A model generated the notes under the pieces. That model was not told the DNA's origin. It was given only the letters and a program-made list of their open reading frames with translations, and made no database searches. From Sclerotinia nivalis (Eukaryota; Ascomycota; Leotiomycetes; Helotiales; Sclerotiniaceae), in contig JAPEIS010000009.1 in assembly GCA_029531795.1 (NCBI GenBank), positions 2,170,001 to 2,234,000 of the forward strand: 64,000 bases of DNA, written 5' to 3'. The first letter of the stretch is position 1; each line of letters starts with the position of its first letter. Made by a program: the position numbers and the translations under genes. Positions 44,773 through 55,180 of the stretch are shown one piece after another.

Positions 44773-45938
44773 TGTAAAGTTTGTGTTTGAAAGTGAGAAT
44801 TTGGCTGAATATGGCTCGTAACGTTAGGTTCAAATAAAACAAGAAAGTGTTGACCGAGTATAGATGGATCAATCGCTTTCGAAGATGATATGGATGGGAG
44901 AGAGGCTAGCTGACTGTAATTTCTGATGCGCTGTAATGCGTTCTAGAGGAATCAGGCTTTGGCTGAAGACGCGCCTGAAAGTATTGTTGGCAAAAGTACT
45001 TGCGATTATCGAAGTTGGATGAAGTCGCAAATTAATGAAGGTTGATTTATTTCAAGAGTTTGTAGAGGGAAATCTATTAAATGGAAAGTTGCTGAAGTTC
45101 GGGTTGTTGTTCCTGAATGGTTTTATGGTGTATGAAAGGAGTTGGAAGGAGGCTGAGTTGGTTCGCGACAGGATTTGACACTAAGCTAAATTTGAGTCAT
45201 CATTTCTTTCAACACATGACATTCTAACCTATTTAGGTTTAGTCAAGTACCGTAGCTGACAATATTCACAATATGTGAGCTGGCGAGTTCTTTCTATTTG
45301 AAGCTTCGCATGACTTCCCATGACTTCTAAATTTCAAAATTCGAGTTTGATTCGCTATTAATAAATCATGTGCTCTACTCATAATAATAGGACAATAGAA
45401 TACTGTACCAATAGGTGGATACGGTAGATAAATAGGAAGCTAGGTATTTATTACACATCATGATAAATATAATACAGAGAAGAGCGGAACTTGGTCATGT
45501 TTTATGTCGGATTTCGATGCTATTCTGATAGATAGATATCTTCCGATATTCTCAAATCACAATTCAGATGGATAAACTGTGGGTATCTTGCTCAATCAAC
45601 CAAATTCTCAAACACCACGCCCTTCCTCAACTCATATACGACATTCAAATGATACAAAGCGCAAGATCATAGCTTAGCACAACCATCTGGTGAATTCAAT
45701 ACGTTGGCTCTGGTAAGAACGCTGGTATGAAAAAGGGCGCCCAAATGTTTTTCGCATTGCTTTCTAGCAACATCCATCAAGCAATCCGCCTTTAAACTCC
45801 AGAAATTACAAACGCCCAGAAAGTTGTCGAAGTATGTCGTACAGTGTTGGCTTTTCCGGCCCAAGTTTTCTATGACCACACCTCTCCCGCTGTATGGTGG
45901 AAGCCGACATCCTGTCAATCCAAAATTATCTTCTCCAA
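44773..45938. other. Yra1 promoter side and OST4 3' flank
   Basis: Yra1 leader and promoter on the left. A frame at 45942-45667 (minus) overlaps the OST4 stop as ATGA and reads MIGEDNFGLTGCRLPPY, but has no motif and is probably 3' UTR. No RNA gene seen. Confidence 0.5.
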
Positions 45939-46115
45939 TCATCTGTTTGCCACGTTTGCTTTGCTGTCTTGAGATGTGGAAGTGGAGCTAACTTTGTTGT
46001 CTGATTTGGGCTCTTCTACGGAGTTGACTTCGAGAATGTGGTAAAGGACGATTAAAAGCATTGCGGCTGAGCCAAGGAAGATCGCGAGGCGGTAGAGTTC
46101 ATCGTCAGAAATCAT
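45939..46115 (-). CDS. OST4: Oligosaccharyltransferase subunit OST4 (58-aa micro-protein)
   Basis: Tiny single-pass ER membrane subunit that stabilises Stt3 and Ost3/6 in the N-glycosylation complex. The ATG at 46115 encodes MISDDELYRLAIFLGS, then AAMLLIVLYHILEVNS, the family signature: short lumenal MISD start, one transmembrane helix, short tail. The remainder is Ser/Lys-rich and ends ...SKANVANR. Fungal OST4 is about 35-60 aa, so the length fits. The gene is single-exon and divergent from TMA46, with about 575 nt between their starts. It is easily missed by annotation because of its size. Confidence 0.9.
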   Translation of the reverse strand: MISDDELYRLAIFLGSAAMLLIVLYHILEVNSVEEPKSDNKVSSTSTSQDSKANVANR

Positions 46116-46690
46116 CTTGTATGATTGCTACTCTGGTTGTAATTTTGGAATTCGATCAATTCGAAGGAAGTCTTGAAGGAGGCCACGTAAGGTCTTTGAA
46201 AGACTTTATGAATTAGGTAGACTTAAAGAACTGTTAGAATTTCATTCTTTTCAATCAACAAACAAGACATTGTAAAGGAACATACCACGAAGCTTCGATA
46301 TCTACATCAATTGTACCCGAATGTAATTTGTTATTAGGTCGTTGATTCTAAAAGTCCAAAGGTCTTGTCGCAACAGCTTCGCGGCTTTCCTATAAGGCCA
46401 GCTTGATGGAGCCAAAGTCAAAGCTTCAATCCCTTACTAGCTCACTCGCTAAAGTGGCCATTAAATTTTAACCCCACCAAATCAATCAAGTCCTTGCTTA
46501 TGATGATTTTGATCTGATTTCATCACCAGTGTAAAAACGAACATTTCTTTTGTCACACATTAAGGAAATACAAGCACAGTCTTTTCCGTTTATCGATACC
46601 CTTCCATTGAACCTTTATCGGGTACATTTCATTATCGACTGAATCAATCATCCATACAATTCACATAGTCTTCATCAAAAATTCGACAAA
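46116..46690. promoter_or_regulatory. Divergent promoter region OST4 / TMA46
   Basis: 575-nt spacer between opposed start codons of two housekeeping genes. The right half is pyrimidine-rich with an A-rich leader before the TMA46 ATG. No specific factor site claimed. Confidence 0.45.
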
Positions 46691-47831
46691 ATGCCACCAA
46701 AGAAGGGAAAAGGCCAGCAGGATCAGCCTAAGAAGGCACCTGTAACCGTGGCAGATAAAACTTTCGGTATGAAGAATAAGAAGGGAGCCCAAGCGCAAAA
46801 ACAAATCGAGCGCATGCAAACTTCGTATAAAGCTGGAGGTACCCCCGATGAAAAGAAAAAACAGGCCGAGAAAGAACAAAAAGAGAGAGAAAAGGCAGCA
46901 TCAGAAGCGGCGGCGAAGGAGGCGGCTGAGTTATTCAAGCCTGTACAGGTCCAGAAAGTCCCATTTGGTGTAGACCCCAAGACGGTTCTATGTCAATTTT
47001 ACAAAAAGGGTCATTGTGAAAAGGGTAGGAAGTGTAAATTCTCACACGATCTGAATATTGAGCGGAAATCAACAAAGATCGATCTTGCGCAAGATCCACG
47101 AGAAGCAGAAGCAGAAAAGAGAAAGGAAGAGACCTCGGACGACTGGGACGAAGAAAAATTGCGCTCCGTTGTATTATCGAAGAAGGGAAATCAAAAGACC
47201 ACGACAGAGAAAGTTTGCAAATTCTTTATCGATGCTGTGGAAGAGGGAAAATATGGTTGGTTTTGGACTTGTCCGAATGGAGGAGACAAGTGTATGTACC
47301 AACATAAATTACCACCAGGGTATGTTACATCAATTTATTTAATCATCTACGCTCCTCTAATTATAATACAGATTCGTCCTCAAAACCAAAGAACAGCGTG
47401 AAGCAGAAAAGGCCCTCATGGATAAATCACCTCTCAAGACACTTACATTGGAAGATTTCCTTGAGTCAGAACGACACAAGCTTACAGGCACATTAACACC
47501 GGTCACTCCTGAGACTTTTGCAAAGTGGAAAGCTGAACGTATGGATAAGAAGGCTGGTGAGGAACAAGCTAGACTTGCCAAGGAAGCTACTGGTCGTGCT
47601 ATGTTCGAGAAGGGAGATTGGGAAGCGAGCGGAGACGAGGATGAAGGTGATGATGATAATGGTGATGCATGGAACATGGAGAAAATGAGACGAGAGACCG
47701 AGGCTTTACGCGAGAAGAAAGAAGCTGAGAGATTGGCCAACTTGTATGGAGGAGCAGCACCAAGTAGTAGCAACGAAGCCGCGCCTCAGATCGTCGAACC
47801 TGTAGCAAACGAGGAGGGGGAAGCCTCCTAA
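46691..47831 (+). CDS. TMA46: Translation machinery-associated protein 46 (DFRP family, CCCH zinc fingers)
   Basis: Ribosome-associated partner that stabilises the DRG-family GTPase Rbg1. Exons 46691-47319 and 47372-47831 give 362 aa (yeast Tma46 is 345). The Lys-rich N-terminus MPPKKGKGQQDQPKK is typical, with ADKTFGMKNKKG. CCCH finger 1 is CQFYKKGHCEKGRKCKFSH (C-x7-C-x5-C-x3-H). Finger 2 runs from CKFFIDAVEEGKYGWFWTC through CMYQH. The DFRP segment follows: PPG-FVLKTKEQREAEKAL, then LEDFLESERHKL and TPETFAKWKAER. The C-terminus is acidic (SGDEDEGDDDNGD). The intron has GTATGT/ACAG in phase 2. Confidence 0.96.
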
Positions 47832-48787
47832 TCAATTCAAGATACACGAGATACAAGTCATTGCTTGAAATACCTTTGAATTTTAGCGTCATTATGAAAT
47901 GGGAATGTGAATTTAGATCAATGGGATTTATACTTAGATTTTGGTCGGTTTTGCCATGGATAATTTCTCTTGGGGGTGAGAAATGAATATTTCAACGTCC
48001 TTTACCGAAAACATCATGATTCTTCAAGGCACAACAAGACGCCTTGGACTGGAATTGCATCTGCGTTCATGTCATATTTAATTAATCATCACTGTTCCAA
48101 CTAGAAATGGATATTTTGGTCTTTCCACTTTGCCATGCATGGATGGATGGATGAATGGGCGGAGTAGGTACAAACAGGTATAACAAAATGTTATATACAC
48201 TCAAAAACACGCACTCATTAAACATAAAACATCTTCATCCCTTTCTCAGGTCGATATATCAGGCTCCTAGTTTGTATCCTTACTGTCTTTCTACCTCCAC
48301 AATACCCTTCAGGCTCCAAAGCACCTTATTCAATAGCTGGAAGTAAGGCGTCTATGGATAATGATACCGATATTCCCACTCCTTTCTCTCGATTTTTTTC
48401 CTTGGAACGAACATTACTCCTCTTCATTTTCCTCTTCTTTTCCCCAGTTCCTGCTCCATGTATGTATTTCCTAGGTGTGTACCTCATCTTCCGCCCGTTT
48501 TCCTCTACTAATATAAAATCATCCTCAACCCAGGGTTTAAGTTGAATCTCTCAAGCTGCGCCGCAGCAGATGGGTGAGGTGAGGGGGTCGCTGTGAAAAG
48601 CAGAGGGCTTAAAAGGGGGTATTGGTTTATTTCAAAGTTTGCCAAGTTGGTTACTTGCAGGATGCAGATTAATAGTTGAAAGTTACGCTTATATTTCGCT
48701 TATTGGTTTGTTTGTGAGAACGCTATTGAGGCACTTAAAAACATCCACACGCTTCCATGATCCAGATTCCATCTTAAACATAAAGGC
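47832..48787. other. Intergenic region TMA46 / copy 2
   Basis: Convergent 3' flanks. Short frames at 48155-48545 lack motifs and have no splice partner. Confidence 0.5.
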
Positions 48788-49651
48788 TCAATCTTTCAAC
48801 GATGCATCGTGTGCGATATCATCCCGGCAATCATCACACTCCAATTGCCGTCCACAGTTAGTATAGAACCACGGTTCTCCCTCACGCGGACCGTTCATAC
48901 ACCAATCTCGATGTGTCCTGAAATTTTCTAGAGAAGTTCTCAAATACTCCATGTCATCGGCTGAGAAGTCAAAAGGTGAGTGCGTGCGTTTATGTTGAAG
49001 GGCTTGAATCTCAAGCTCCTCTCCCCATCTATCCGCTTCATTTTGCCATAATCGCATCATTTCATGATTTATTTCATCTTCCTGCAGCTTTGTTTTATCC
49101 ACTTCCACTTGAGCATCCCTCACCCGTCTGCGACTTTCTTCCTTTACGATCCTGTAAGCCTTTAATTCCTCCTCAAGCGTTTTTTTGATCGATTTGCGTC
49201 TCTTTATTTTCGTGATCTTCTTCATCAAGGTACTCTCATTCTCCTTCAAATCTTCTCTCTTCTTCTTCATGCTCTCCGCTGTTGAGTTATCCAAACTCCT
49301 ACATTCCTCCTCTTCTTTCTTCAATTCCTCTTTTTTTCTCTCCTGCTGCCTAACTCTGTGAGATTCCAGATACAGTCGATCGTCCGCGTATGTCTCCAAT
49401 TTATCTCTTTCCGTATCCCATGCTCCTCGCGTACTTGTCATGCTCTCTCGTACCCCCATACGTCTCCGGCGTCTGAGTTCACGTTTACTCAAGTTCTCCT
49501 TTTTTAAGTCTTCTTCAATGCGGTCTATGGTAACCCTATCTAACATTTGGGTTACTTTAGATTCAGAAGCGGATCGACCCTCCTCTATCGCTGATTTCGA
49601 ACTCGACCCGACTTTTGGGCCATCAGACTTGCTACGTCCGTAAGAATCCAT
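48788..49651 (-). CDS. Charged coiled-coil / Cys-motif family protein, copy 2 (best preserved)
   Basis: 287 aa, start MDSYGRSKSDGPKVGSSS. Residues 1-40 are Ser-rich and flexible. About 40-200 is a Lys/Glu/Arg coiled coil (KKENLSKRELRRRRRMGVRE, KKEELKKEEEECRSLDN). Then EADRWGEELEIQALQHKRTH. The C-terminal module is THRDWCMNGPREGEPWFY, then TNCGRQLECDDCRDD. Shared features with the other copies are EADRW-x-EEL, H-x3-C-[MV] and a terminal C-x2-C-x-DD. No known domain recognised. The Cys/His set could bind a metal. Single exon as read; an upstream non-coding exon is possible, as in 52212. Confidence 0.72.
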   Translation of the reverse strand: MDSYGRSKSDGPKVGSSSKSAIEEGRSASESKVTQMLDRVTIDRIEEDLKKENLSKRELRRRRRMGVRESMTSTRGAWDTERDKLETYADDRLYLESHRVRQQERKKEELKKEEEECRSLDNSTAESMKKKREDLKENESTLMKKITKIKRRKSIKKTLEEELKAYRIVKEESRRRVRDAQVEVDKTKLQEDEINHEMMRLWQNEADRWGEELEIQALQHKRTHSPFDFSADDMEYLRTSLENFRTHRDWCMNGPREGEPWFYTNCGRQLECDDCRDDIAHDASLKD

Positions 49652-50519
49652 GATAAGTTTGCGGAAGTCAGGCGATGGTATTTTGATTCGAAGGAAAAGT
49701 GTTTGGCCTGCGTTCGGATTGTGTTGGTGTGAACTGCCTTGTGCTGATGTTTTCGTTACTTAAAAGTGTTCACGGAGACTCGATTTCAACCCGGGAGAAG
49801 GAAGAAGATCTAGCAGCGTTCGACAAAGGGTTAAGGCTGGGTCGTGTAGATTTTCTTGGTATCGGGATATGGATGCTTAAGAGTTTATCGTAAAGTTTGC
49901 GAATGTAATTTGGAAAGTGATGTAAAACGAGAATGTAAGAATACTTTTTTGGTTAATGAATGAGAGTTTGTTATGTAGATTATTTGATGTTGGATGTTGG
50001 ATGCTGGATATTTGGATGTTTAAGAGTGAGGACCGGATTCGGAGAGATATATGATGGAAGTAGGAAGGAGAAGAAACGGAAAAGGTAGGAAAGAGCACTG
50101 GAAATAGTAAAGGAAGGCACGAGGGGAACTCAAGCGACCCTACCCTAAAGTACTTACTACTCATTAACATTATTCATGAATCACCGTCGTCTTGCAACAG
50201 TTACATCATTTATTATTGGAAGTCAAAAATATGAATAATTTCCGCCCTGCGGTCAAATTAATATATATTAATAAACTTCGAACTTCTGTAGGTCCAGCGT
50301 ACCGTAATCTCCCTTCCCTGATAAGCAGCCCTAAGATGGCATTGCTCTTCCTCCTTTGTCAAAAAGTCAAGTGTAGAATCATACTGTCGGGATATTCATC
50401 ACGTGGACCCATTAGCGTTGACGCTAGTGCCTCGATCGAGATTTATATAGTTCGACGTTTCCACAGTTCTAGTTCTTTAGGCAAAATCAATACGAATTAC
50501 ATGAGTACTATTGAATGCT
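49652..50519. other. Intergenic region with possible LTR remnant
   Basis: No gene. At 50386 a TGTCGGGAT start is followed by short palindromes (TAGCG-4 nt-CGCTA near 50412, CTCGATCGAG near 50433), resembling an LTR edge. Confidence 0.35.
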
Positions 50520-50837
50520 TCACCACCCCATATACGTGCCTACCGACACATACTGACAGTCCTCGCAACATGATCCTCCACGTCTTAGTAGGCTTCTAGA
50601 TCGCATACATCTCTCAATATGTATCTTAGCATTTGTCGCATATCGATCCTCTCCCGATTCTTGTAGCCAACGTTTCTCCTCCTCATTTCGTGCCAAGTCA
50701 AAATCTTTCTCTAGTTCCAACCTTCTTTTCTGTGCTTCTGCTTCGATACTCGTTTGTTTCACTTTGGAATGAAATTTGGATTTTAGCTTTTCAGTTTCCC
50801 ATTTGGATCTAATAATCCACAGATCCTGTTCCCTACT
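50520..50837 (-). pseudogene. Charged coiled-coil / Cys-motif family, copy 3 (N-terminally truncated)
   Basis: Open from 50837 to the stop at 50520 without an ATG near its start. It reads SREQDLWIIRSKWETEKLK, then EAEAQKRRLELEKDFDLARN and EEEKRWLQESGEDRYATNAK, then HIERCMRSRSLLRRGGSCCEDC. The last part aligns with DHRYHCMPRSYTSTLRRKGC of copy 1 (shared CM-x-RS and LRR-x-G) and with HIELCV of copy 4. The upstream frame is closed by TGA at 50838-50840. A fragment, or the 3' exon of a gene whose first exon I cannot find. Confidence 0.55.
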
Positions 50838-51498
50838 TCAATGTTCGATGTTATCTTGAATATCCAAGTTTGAATGTATCGCTTAATATGGAACATTGAA
50901 CCTTCTTGTCATATTCACCTTCGAACATTCGTACCTTATTATCCTACTCACAGTCCGAGAAATCAAGCCCTTTTGTTCAATAGTAGCTTTAGATATTATC
51001 GCTTAAATATTCAGGGGTTGTATATCGTATAACTCGATTATGCTACACACGGGGTTAAGCATATGATAGGGTCCACGCGAGGTATTTTTCGTAAAATAAA
51101 CACCCTTCTTTATCTCTATAGAGTAGGGTATATACCCTACATATATATATGCTGGGCACCGGTTAATTCGCGGGTATAGGCACGTGAGGTTATATATTAT
51201 TTAGAACTCTTTATATAAGATTATTACATGAGATGATTATATAAGATGATTATATAAGATGCTCGTATGGGATGGCCACATGATCTTTGATACACTATTG
51301 GTTGATATTTTTGATTGCTTATCATAGTTGGGGATAGCCTCAACTTTGGATGATTATATAGGACGATCACCTGACTGTTACCCCGGGTACGGGTAGGGTG
51401 CCCAAGCGTGTCATTGCTACACAGCTCGTGAAATGGTAATGAATCAATGAAAATGATAATCCTATGTATTATTCATTTATTTTCTACCAGTCAGAGAC
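50838..51498. other. Intergenic region
   Basis: AT-rich. Direct repeats of ATGATTATATAAG at about 51221-51258. A G/C-rich stretch CCCCGGGTACGGGTAGGG near 51381. No gene. Confidence 0.5.
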
Positions 51499-51775
51499 AT
51501 GAGGACATGTATGAATATATTTGTCAAGTTTTAATATCGGATTCATTTATTATTTAAGAGTCATTTATAGGGATGTGAGCAATATGTATGAGTATATTCA
51601 TCAAGAATTAATATCGAAGTCATAAATCTCTATGACTCTGTCTACAAATGAATTACCCATCTAGACCTTTTCTTCACCAAAATGATGATACTATGTATCA
51701 TTCCTGTGTTTTCTAACAGTCATCAATAGGGATATGAGGAACATATGTGAACATAATCATCAAGAATCAGAATCG
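51499..51775. repeat. Three diverged direct repeats upstream of copy 4
   Basis: About 42-45 nt each at 51499-51539, 51573-51616 and 51731-51775. They share GRGGAACATATGTGAA-like, TATATTCATCAAGAA-like and AATATCG ends, and lie just upstream of the TATA box of the 52212 gene. Confidence 0.65.
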
Positions 51776-51814
51776 AAATAAAAAATCTCTGACTGTGTGT
51801 ATGAAGAGAATGCC

Positions 51815-51821
51815 TATATAA
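51815..51821 (+). promoter_or_regulatory. TATA box of the 52212 gene
   Basis: TATATAA followed by a long C/T-rich tract (51826-51870) and an A/C-rich leader, typical of strong fungal promoters. Confidence 0.6.
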
Positions 51822-52006
51822 GCGCTTCCCTTCCCCCTTCCTTTTCCTTTCCTTCTCTTCATCTTCACAAACACTTCAAACCAAAAGCATAACATCGAGA
51901 TACCATTTCCAACCCTTTGATCAACACAGTATCAAGACAGCAAGTTCGATATCCACTACACTGCACGCTTAAACAATTAAATTAACTATCCCAAAGCACT
52001 ACTTGG

Positions 52007-52049
52007 GTATGTGCATCCTCTATGCAGTTACCTGCATTTGCTAATATAG
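52007..52049 (+). other. Probable 5' UTR intron of the 52212 gene
   Basis: GTATGT donor at 52007, GCTAAT branch near 52040, ATAG acceptor ending at 52049; 43 nt, in the leader. Confidence 0.5.
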
Positions 52050-52211
52050 AATAGATATCAACGACCCGGAGATATCGACAAGCAAACTCTCGAAACTTGG
52101 CTTCACGAAGACCACCACGTCAAGACACATCTGTCGAAGAGCCAACTCTCGAAACTCGTCAAACGACTAACGGAGGAAGAGCGATTCGAATAATTGCTGT
52201 ACCAATAAAAG

Positions 52212-52790
52212 ATGGAGGGTCCTACGAGAAGGCAGAAAGTACTAGGCGCTCGAAGAAAGAATGAAGAAATACGGGGTGAACCATGGTACCAAAAACTAAG
52301 TGACGCGCTGCAAGAACTCGGAAAGTGGAGGGAGGAAGTAAAAAAAGACAGCGAAGAAAGAGACAAAGATGAGATGGACCACAAACAGGCTGTGGGGCAC
52401 GTCGAAATATGGGCTCACGGTGATGCTGAAAAAGCCAAGGTCAATCGGGAGCAGGACAACATTTGGGAAAAACACGAGAAAGCAAGGAAGGGTAGAAAGG
52501 AATTAAGAGATACAAAACTGTATGATGCGTGGCAAGCTGAGATAGACCGCAGGTTGGAAATATACCGCATGGCCGAAGAGGATGAACCTGAAAATCTTGA
52601 GCTGGAGAATAAAAACAGCGATATCTTAGCGGCGCACATAGAATTATGTGTGCCGAAAATACAGTCTCCTACACATGTAAGAAAGGAAAGATGCCAGGAA
52701 TGCGTCGATGATCGCGAGGAGGGAGTATTCAAGGAAATTCAGAAATTCCTTGAAGGAATAGATTCTCCGACTCAGAATCTAAGGGTATGA
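52212..52790 (+). CDS. Charged coiled-coil / Cys-motif family protein, copy 4
   Basis: 192 aa from ATGGAGGGTCC, with an upstream in-frame stop, TATA box at 51815, C/T tract and a probable 5' UTR intron. The coiled coil is Lys/Glu/Arg-rich (KWREEVKKDSEERDKDEMD, REQDNIWEKHEKARKGRKEL, YDAWQAEIDRRLEIYRMAEE). The C-terminal module is AAHIELCVPKIQSPTH, then VRKERCQECVDDREEG, matching H-x3-C and C-x2-C-x-DD of copies 2 and 3. The end FKEIQKFLEGIDSPTQ is amphipathic. It is in opposite orientation to copies 1-3. Function unknown; likely cytosolic or nuclear, as there is no signal peptide or membrane segment. Confidence 0.7.
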   Translation: MEGPTRRQKVLGARRKNEEIRGEPWYQKLSDALQELGKWREEVKKDSEERDKDEMDHKQAVGHVEIWAHGDAEKAKVNREQDNIWEKHEKARKGRKELRDTKLYDAWQAEIDRRLEIYRMAEEDEPENLELENKNSDILAAHIELCVPKIQSPTHVRKERCQECVDDREEGVFKEIQKFLEGIDSPTQNLRV

Positions 52791-53393
52791 AACATTATGC
52801 TATTGGAACAGCTCCCATGAGGGGGTAGATATTTGGAAAATAAAAGCGTTGACCTTCAATATGAGATTAAGAATGATTGCTAGAATCCCGTGATATTAAA
52901 GTGATTATATGACGAATAAACCATAAATGATACAGCTTAACTTGAAAAAAAAGTTTCCGAAATCATATGAAGCCCTGAAGGTAAAAAAAAAAGCTTCTTC
53001 TAATGAAATTGCTCAGAGTGCCTTACTTTGTTTCTTCATTTTCTTCATTTACTTCATACATGACTCCAAATCCGATTCACGCTGAGATCAGCATTAATTT
53101 GCATCTGCACATCAATCAATTCACATTGACATATCTCTTATGATTATTCATATTCACCTAATTCTACAAATCAAAAGCCCAACCAGTACCCCCGAACACT
53201 TAAGCTCCAATCCCCCAACCTGAAACTCCAAAACTCCAGAAATCCCAACACCAAGGTAAGAGACACCCATAAATCTATTCGCTCTAACTTAACGGTATTC
53301 TACAGAGAAAACGCAAAGAAATCTCGATAACCGTAGTCAAATCCAAGCCGAAATAAATCTTTCAAAAATCAATACCGCTCCATACAGTACACT
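52791..53393. other. Leader/promoter region of the 53394 gene
   Basis: C/A-rich leader at 53180-53390 with a clean 5' UTR intron at 53256-53305 (GTAAGA, CTAAC, ACAG; 50 nt). No other gene. Confidence 0.55.
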
Positions 53394-53758
53394 ATGGCCG
53401 ACGGACTCCCAAACTATTCCAGCGCCATTAAATTACTCAAATCCAGGTCTCGATGTAGGTCTCGCAATGCCCGGTATACATGCGTGGGAAGAGATCGAGA
53501 GCGAGCTGTCCGAAGAAAAGAAAAGAAAAGCGAGGAGGCAAATAAATCACCGACGCAGAAGGAAAAGGAAAGACAACAAAGAATGGCACAAACTGCGAGA
53601 CATGACAAGCGCATGCAGACACGGGATGCGACAGAAAAGTAGAGAGAAATACCCTGGAACGAGGAACGAAAGAAGAAAGACGAAGCAGCGAAGAGATTAC
53701 ACGAACATATCATGGCCGAAGAGCGGCGCGTTAACGTCCAAGATTCGAAGAAGTAGGC
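53394..53758 (+). pseudogene. Coiled-coil protein related in style to the family, with a premature TAG
   Basis: The ATG at 53394 in CACTATGG context encodes MADGLPNYSSAIKLLKSRS, then Arg/Lys/Glu/Gln-rich helix (RKEKKSEEANKSPTQKEKE). TAG interrupts at 53640-53642. The same frame continues REIPWNEERKKKDEAAKRLH, EHIMAEERRVNVQDSKK to a TAG ending at about 53758. The internal TAG is explained by one C-to-T or G-to-A change. A 5' UTR intron precedes it, as for copy 4. It lacks the terminal Cys module, so family membership is only suggested by neighbourhood and composition. Confidence 0.45.
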
Positions 53759-55180
53759 TTGCTTTAATGGCAAAAAAAATGGCTTTGATTAAACAATATA
53801 TGTAAGTAAATGAAGAGGGGAAGTTTGGAAGCGGGAGGAGTTTCGGGCAACTAAGTCAAGCAAAATCAAGATATAGACCCTCGCTTTGAAACTTCCCAAA
53901 GAAACCCCCGATTTCCTATCACCTCTCCTATTCATTCCATCGATAAGCCTCGATTGTAATCGCTACTTCCTCCCAGAACTCCTCCACTCCGGCAATTGTT
54001 CCATAAGATGCCTCGTCCAATTCTCTGAATTCATTCTCATGATCATTACGCAACCCCGTCACTGAACCCTCATATCCGGCTGCACTTCATCTCTACCCAC
54101 CATGAAACACAAGTATCAAACCCTCCAAACCTCATCACTACCCCTATTCCATCACCTCGTCTAAATTTCCCCGCCATTCCCTTTTGTACTTATACCTACC
54201 TACTCCGCCATCAAATCATCACAGAAACCCGAATTCGGCTATCTCAACCCGAGCCGACCAAATGCACCCCACAACGCTCAGACATCCGCATTATTTTTGG
54301 GACAAACACGTGACGATGAGCAAATATGACTCATAATGGCTCTTAATGTATCACCACACTTCAGCTGGATTCCGCCAATCAGGTTGTGGGATTTATGTGG
54401 ATGGTGCGGTGTGCGTAATATTAGGGGAAAATGAATGAAGAGGGGGAAAATGAATGGAAAAGGGGTGTTGTAATGAAAGTGTATGAGGGAGGAATGTGGG
54501 AGGAATATGTGGGATATGAATTAGAGCTCCGTGGGTAGGTATGAAGGAGTTGGAGATGTGAGTTATGGTGAGAATGGCAAATTAATTTCTACATTTTGAG
54601 TAAGGTAACCTACCTCTCTCTCTCGTACGAATTCTTTTGTGAGATAACTCTCCTCGTGAATAAGTGGTTGGTATGGGGAACATGAAAATGAACAATGATA
54701 TGGATCATGTACATCGTATCGGCGAGCCCATACACATTTCGACTCATGGTGAGAAATAGTGATGGGATATTTCTCATAGAGATATTTCCCAACTCAAGAG
54801 AATGTAGTATGAATAGTATGAATGTTATATATAGAGATAGATAATGCGGTAATAATGATTGCAATACCAAGATAATTTGAGAATATGAATTCTCCCATTG
54901 AAATGAAACGAAGCAATACATGAAAACGAGATGTAAGTACTCCAAAACTATTCCGAACACTGCACTCGAGACCAAGATTACAACCCATTTTGCCGATATG
55001 AGTGACCAATTCTGCTGGTCAATGAACTATCCACCGACATCGTCTGAAAGTCTCACTTATGCCTTTCACATCAAACTCATCACAATTGCAATGTAAAAAT
55101 GGTAAATGACAATTAAATTCAAGTAACGATAATCGAACCACCGAATTCAACACCAACGAAACAAATCCATCCATCCTATC
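53759..55180. other. Intergenic region
   Basis: No supported gene. A 121-codon minus-strand frame at 54610-54975 is AT-rich and hydrophobic by composition only. It lies in the 3' flank of the bZIP gene. Confidence 0.5.

Noticed and set aside
45667..45942. 91-codon minus-strand frame with several Cys after OST4
   Set aside because: It lies in the 3' flank of OST4, has no signal peptide, motif or splice partner; kept only as a question under findings.
50192..50599. 135-codon plus-strand frame opposite copy 3
   Set aside because: Overlaps the Cys-module fragment on the minus strand, which has paralogue support.
54610..54975. 121-codon hydrophobic minus-strand frame
   Set aside because: AT-rich sequence gives Leu/Ile/Phe by composition; no start context and it lies between the 53394 gene and the bZIP 3' end.
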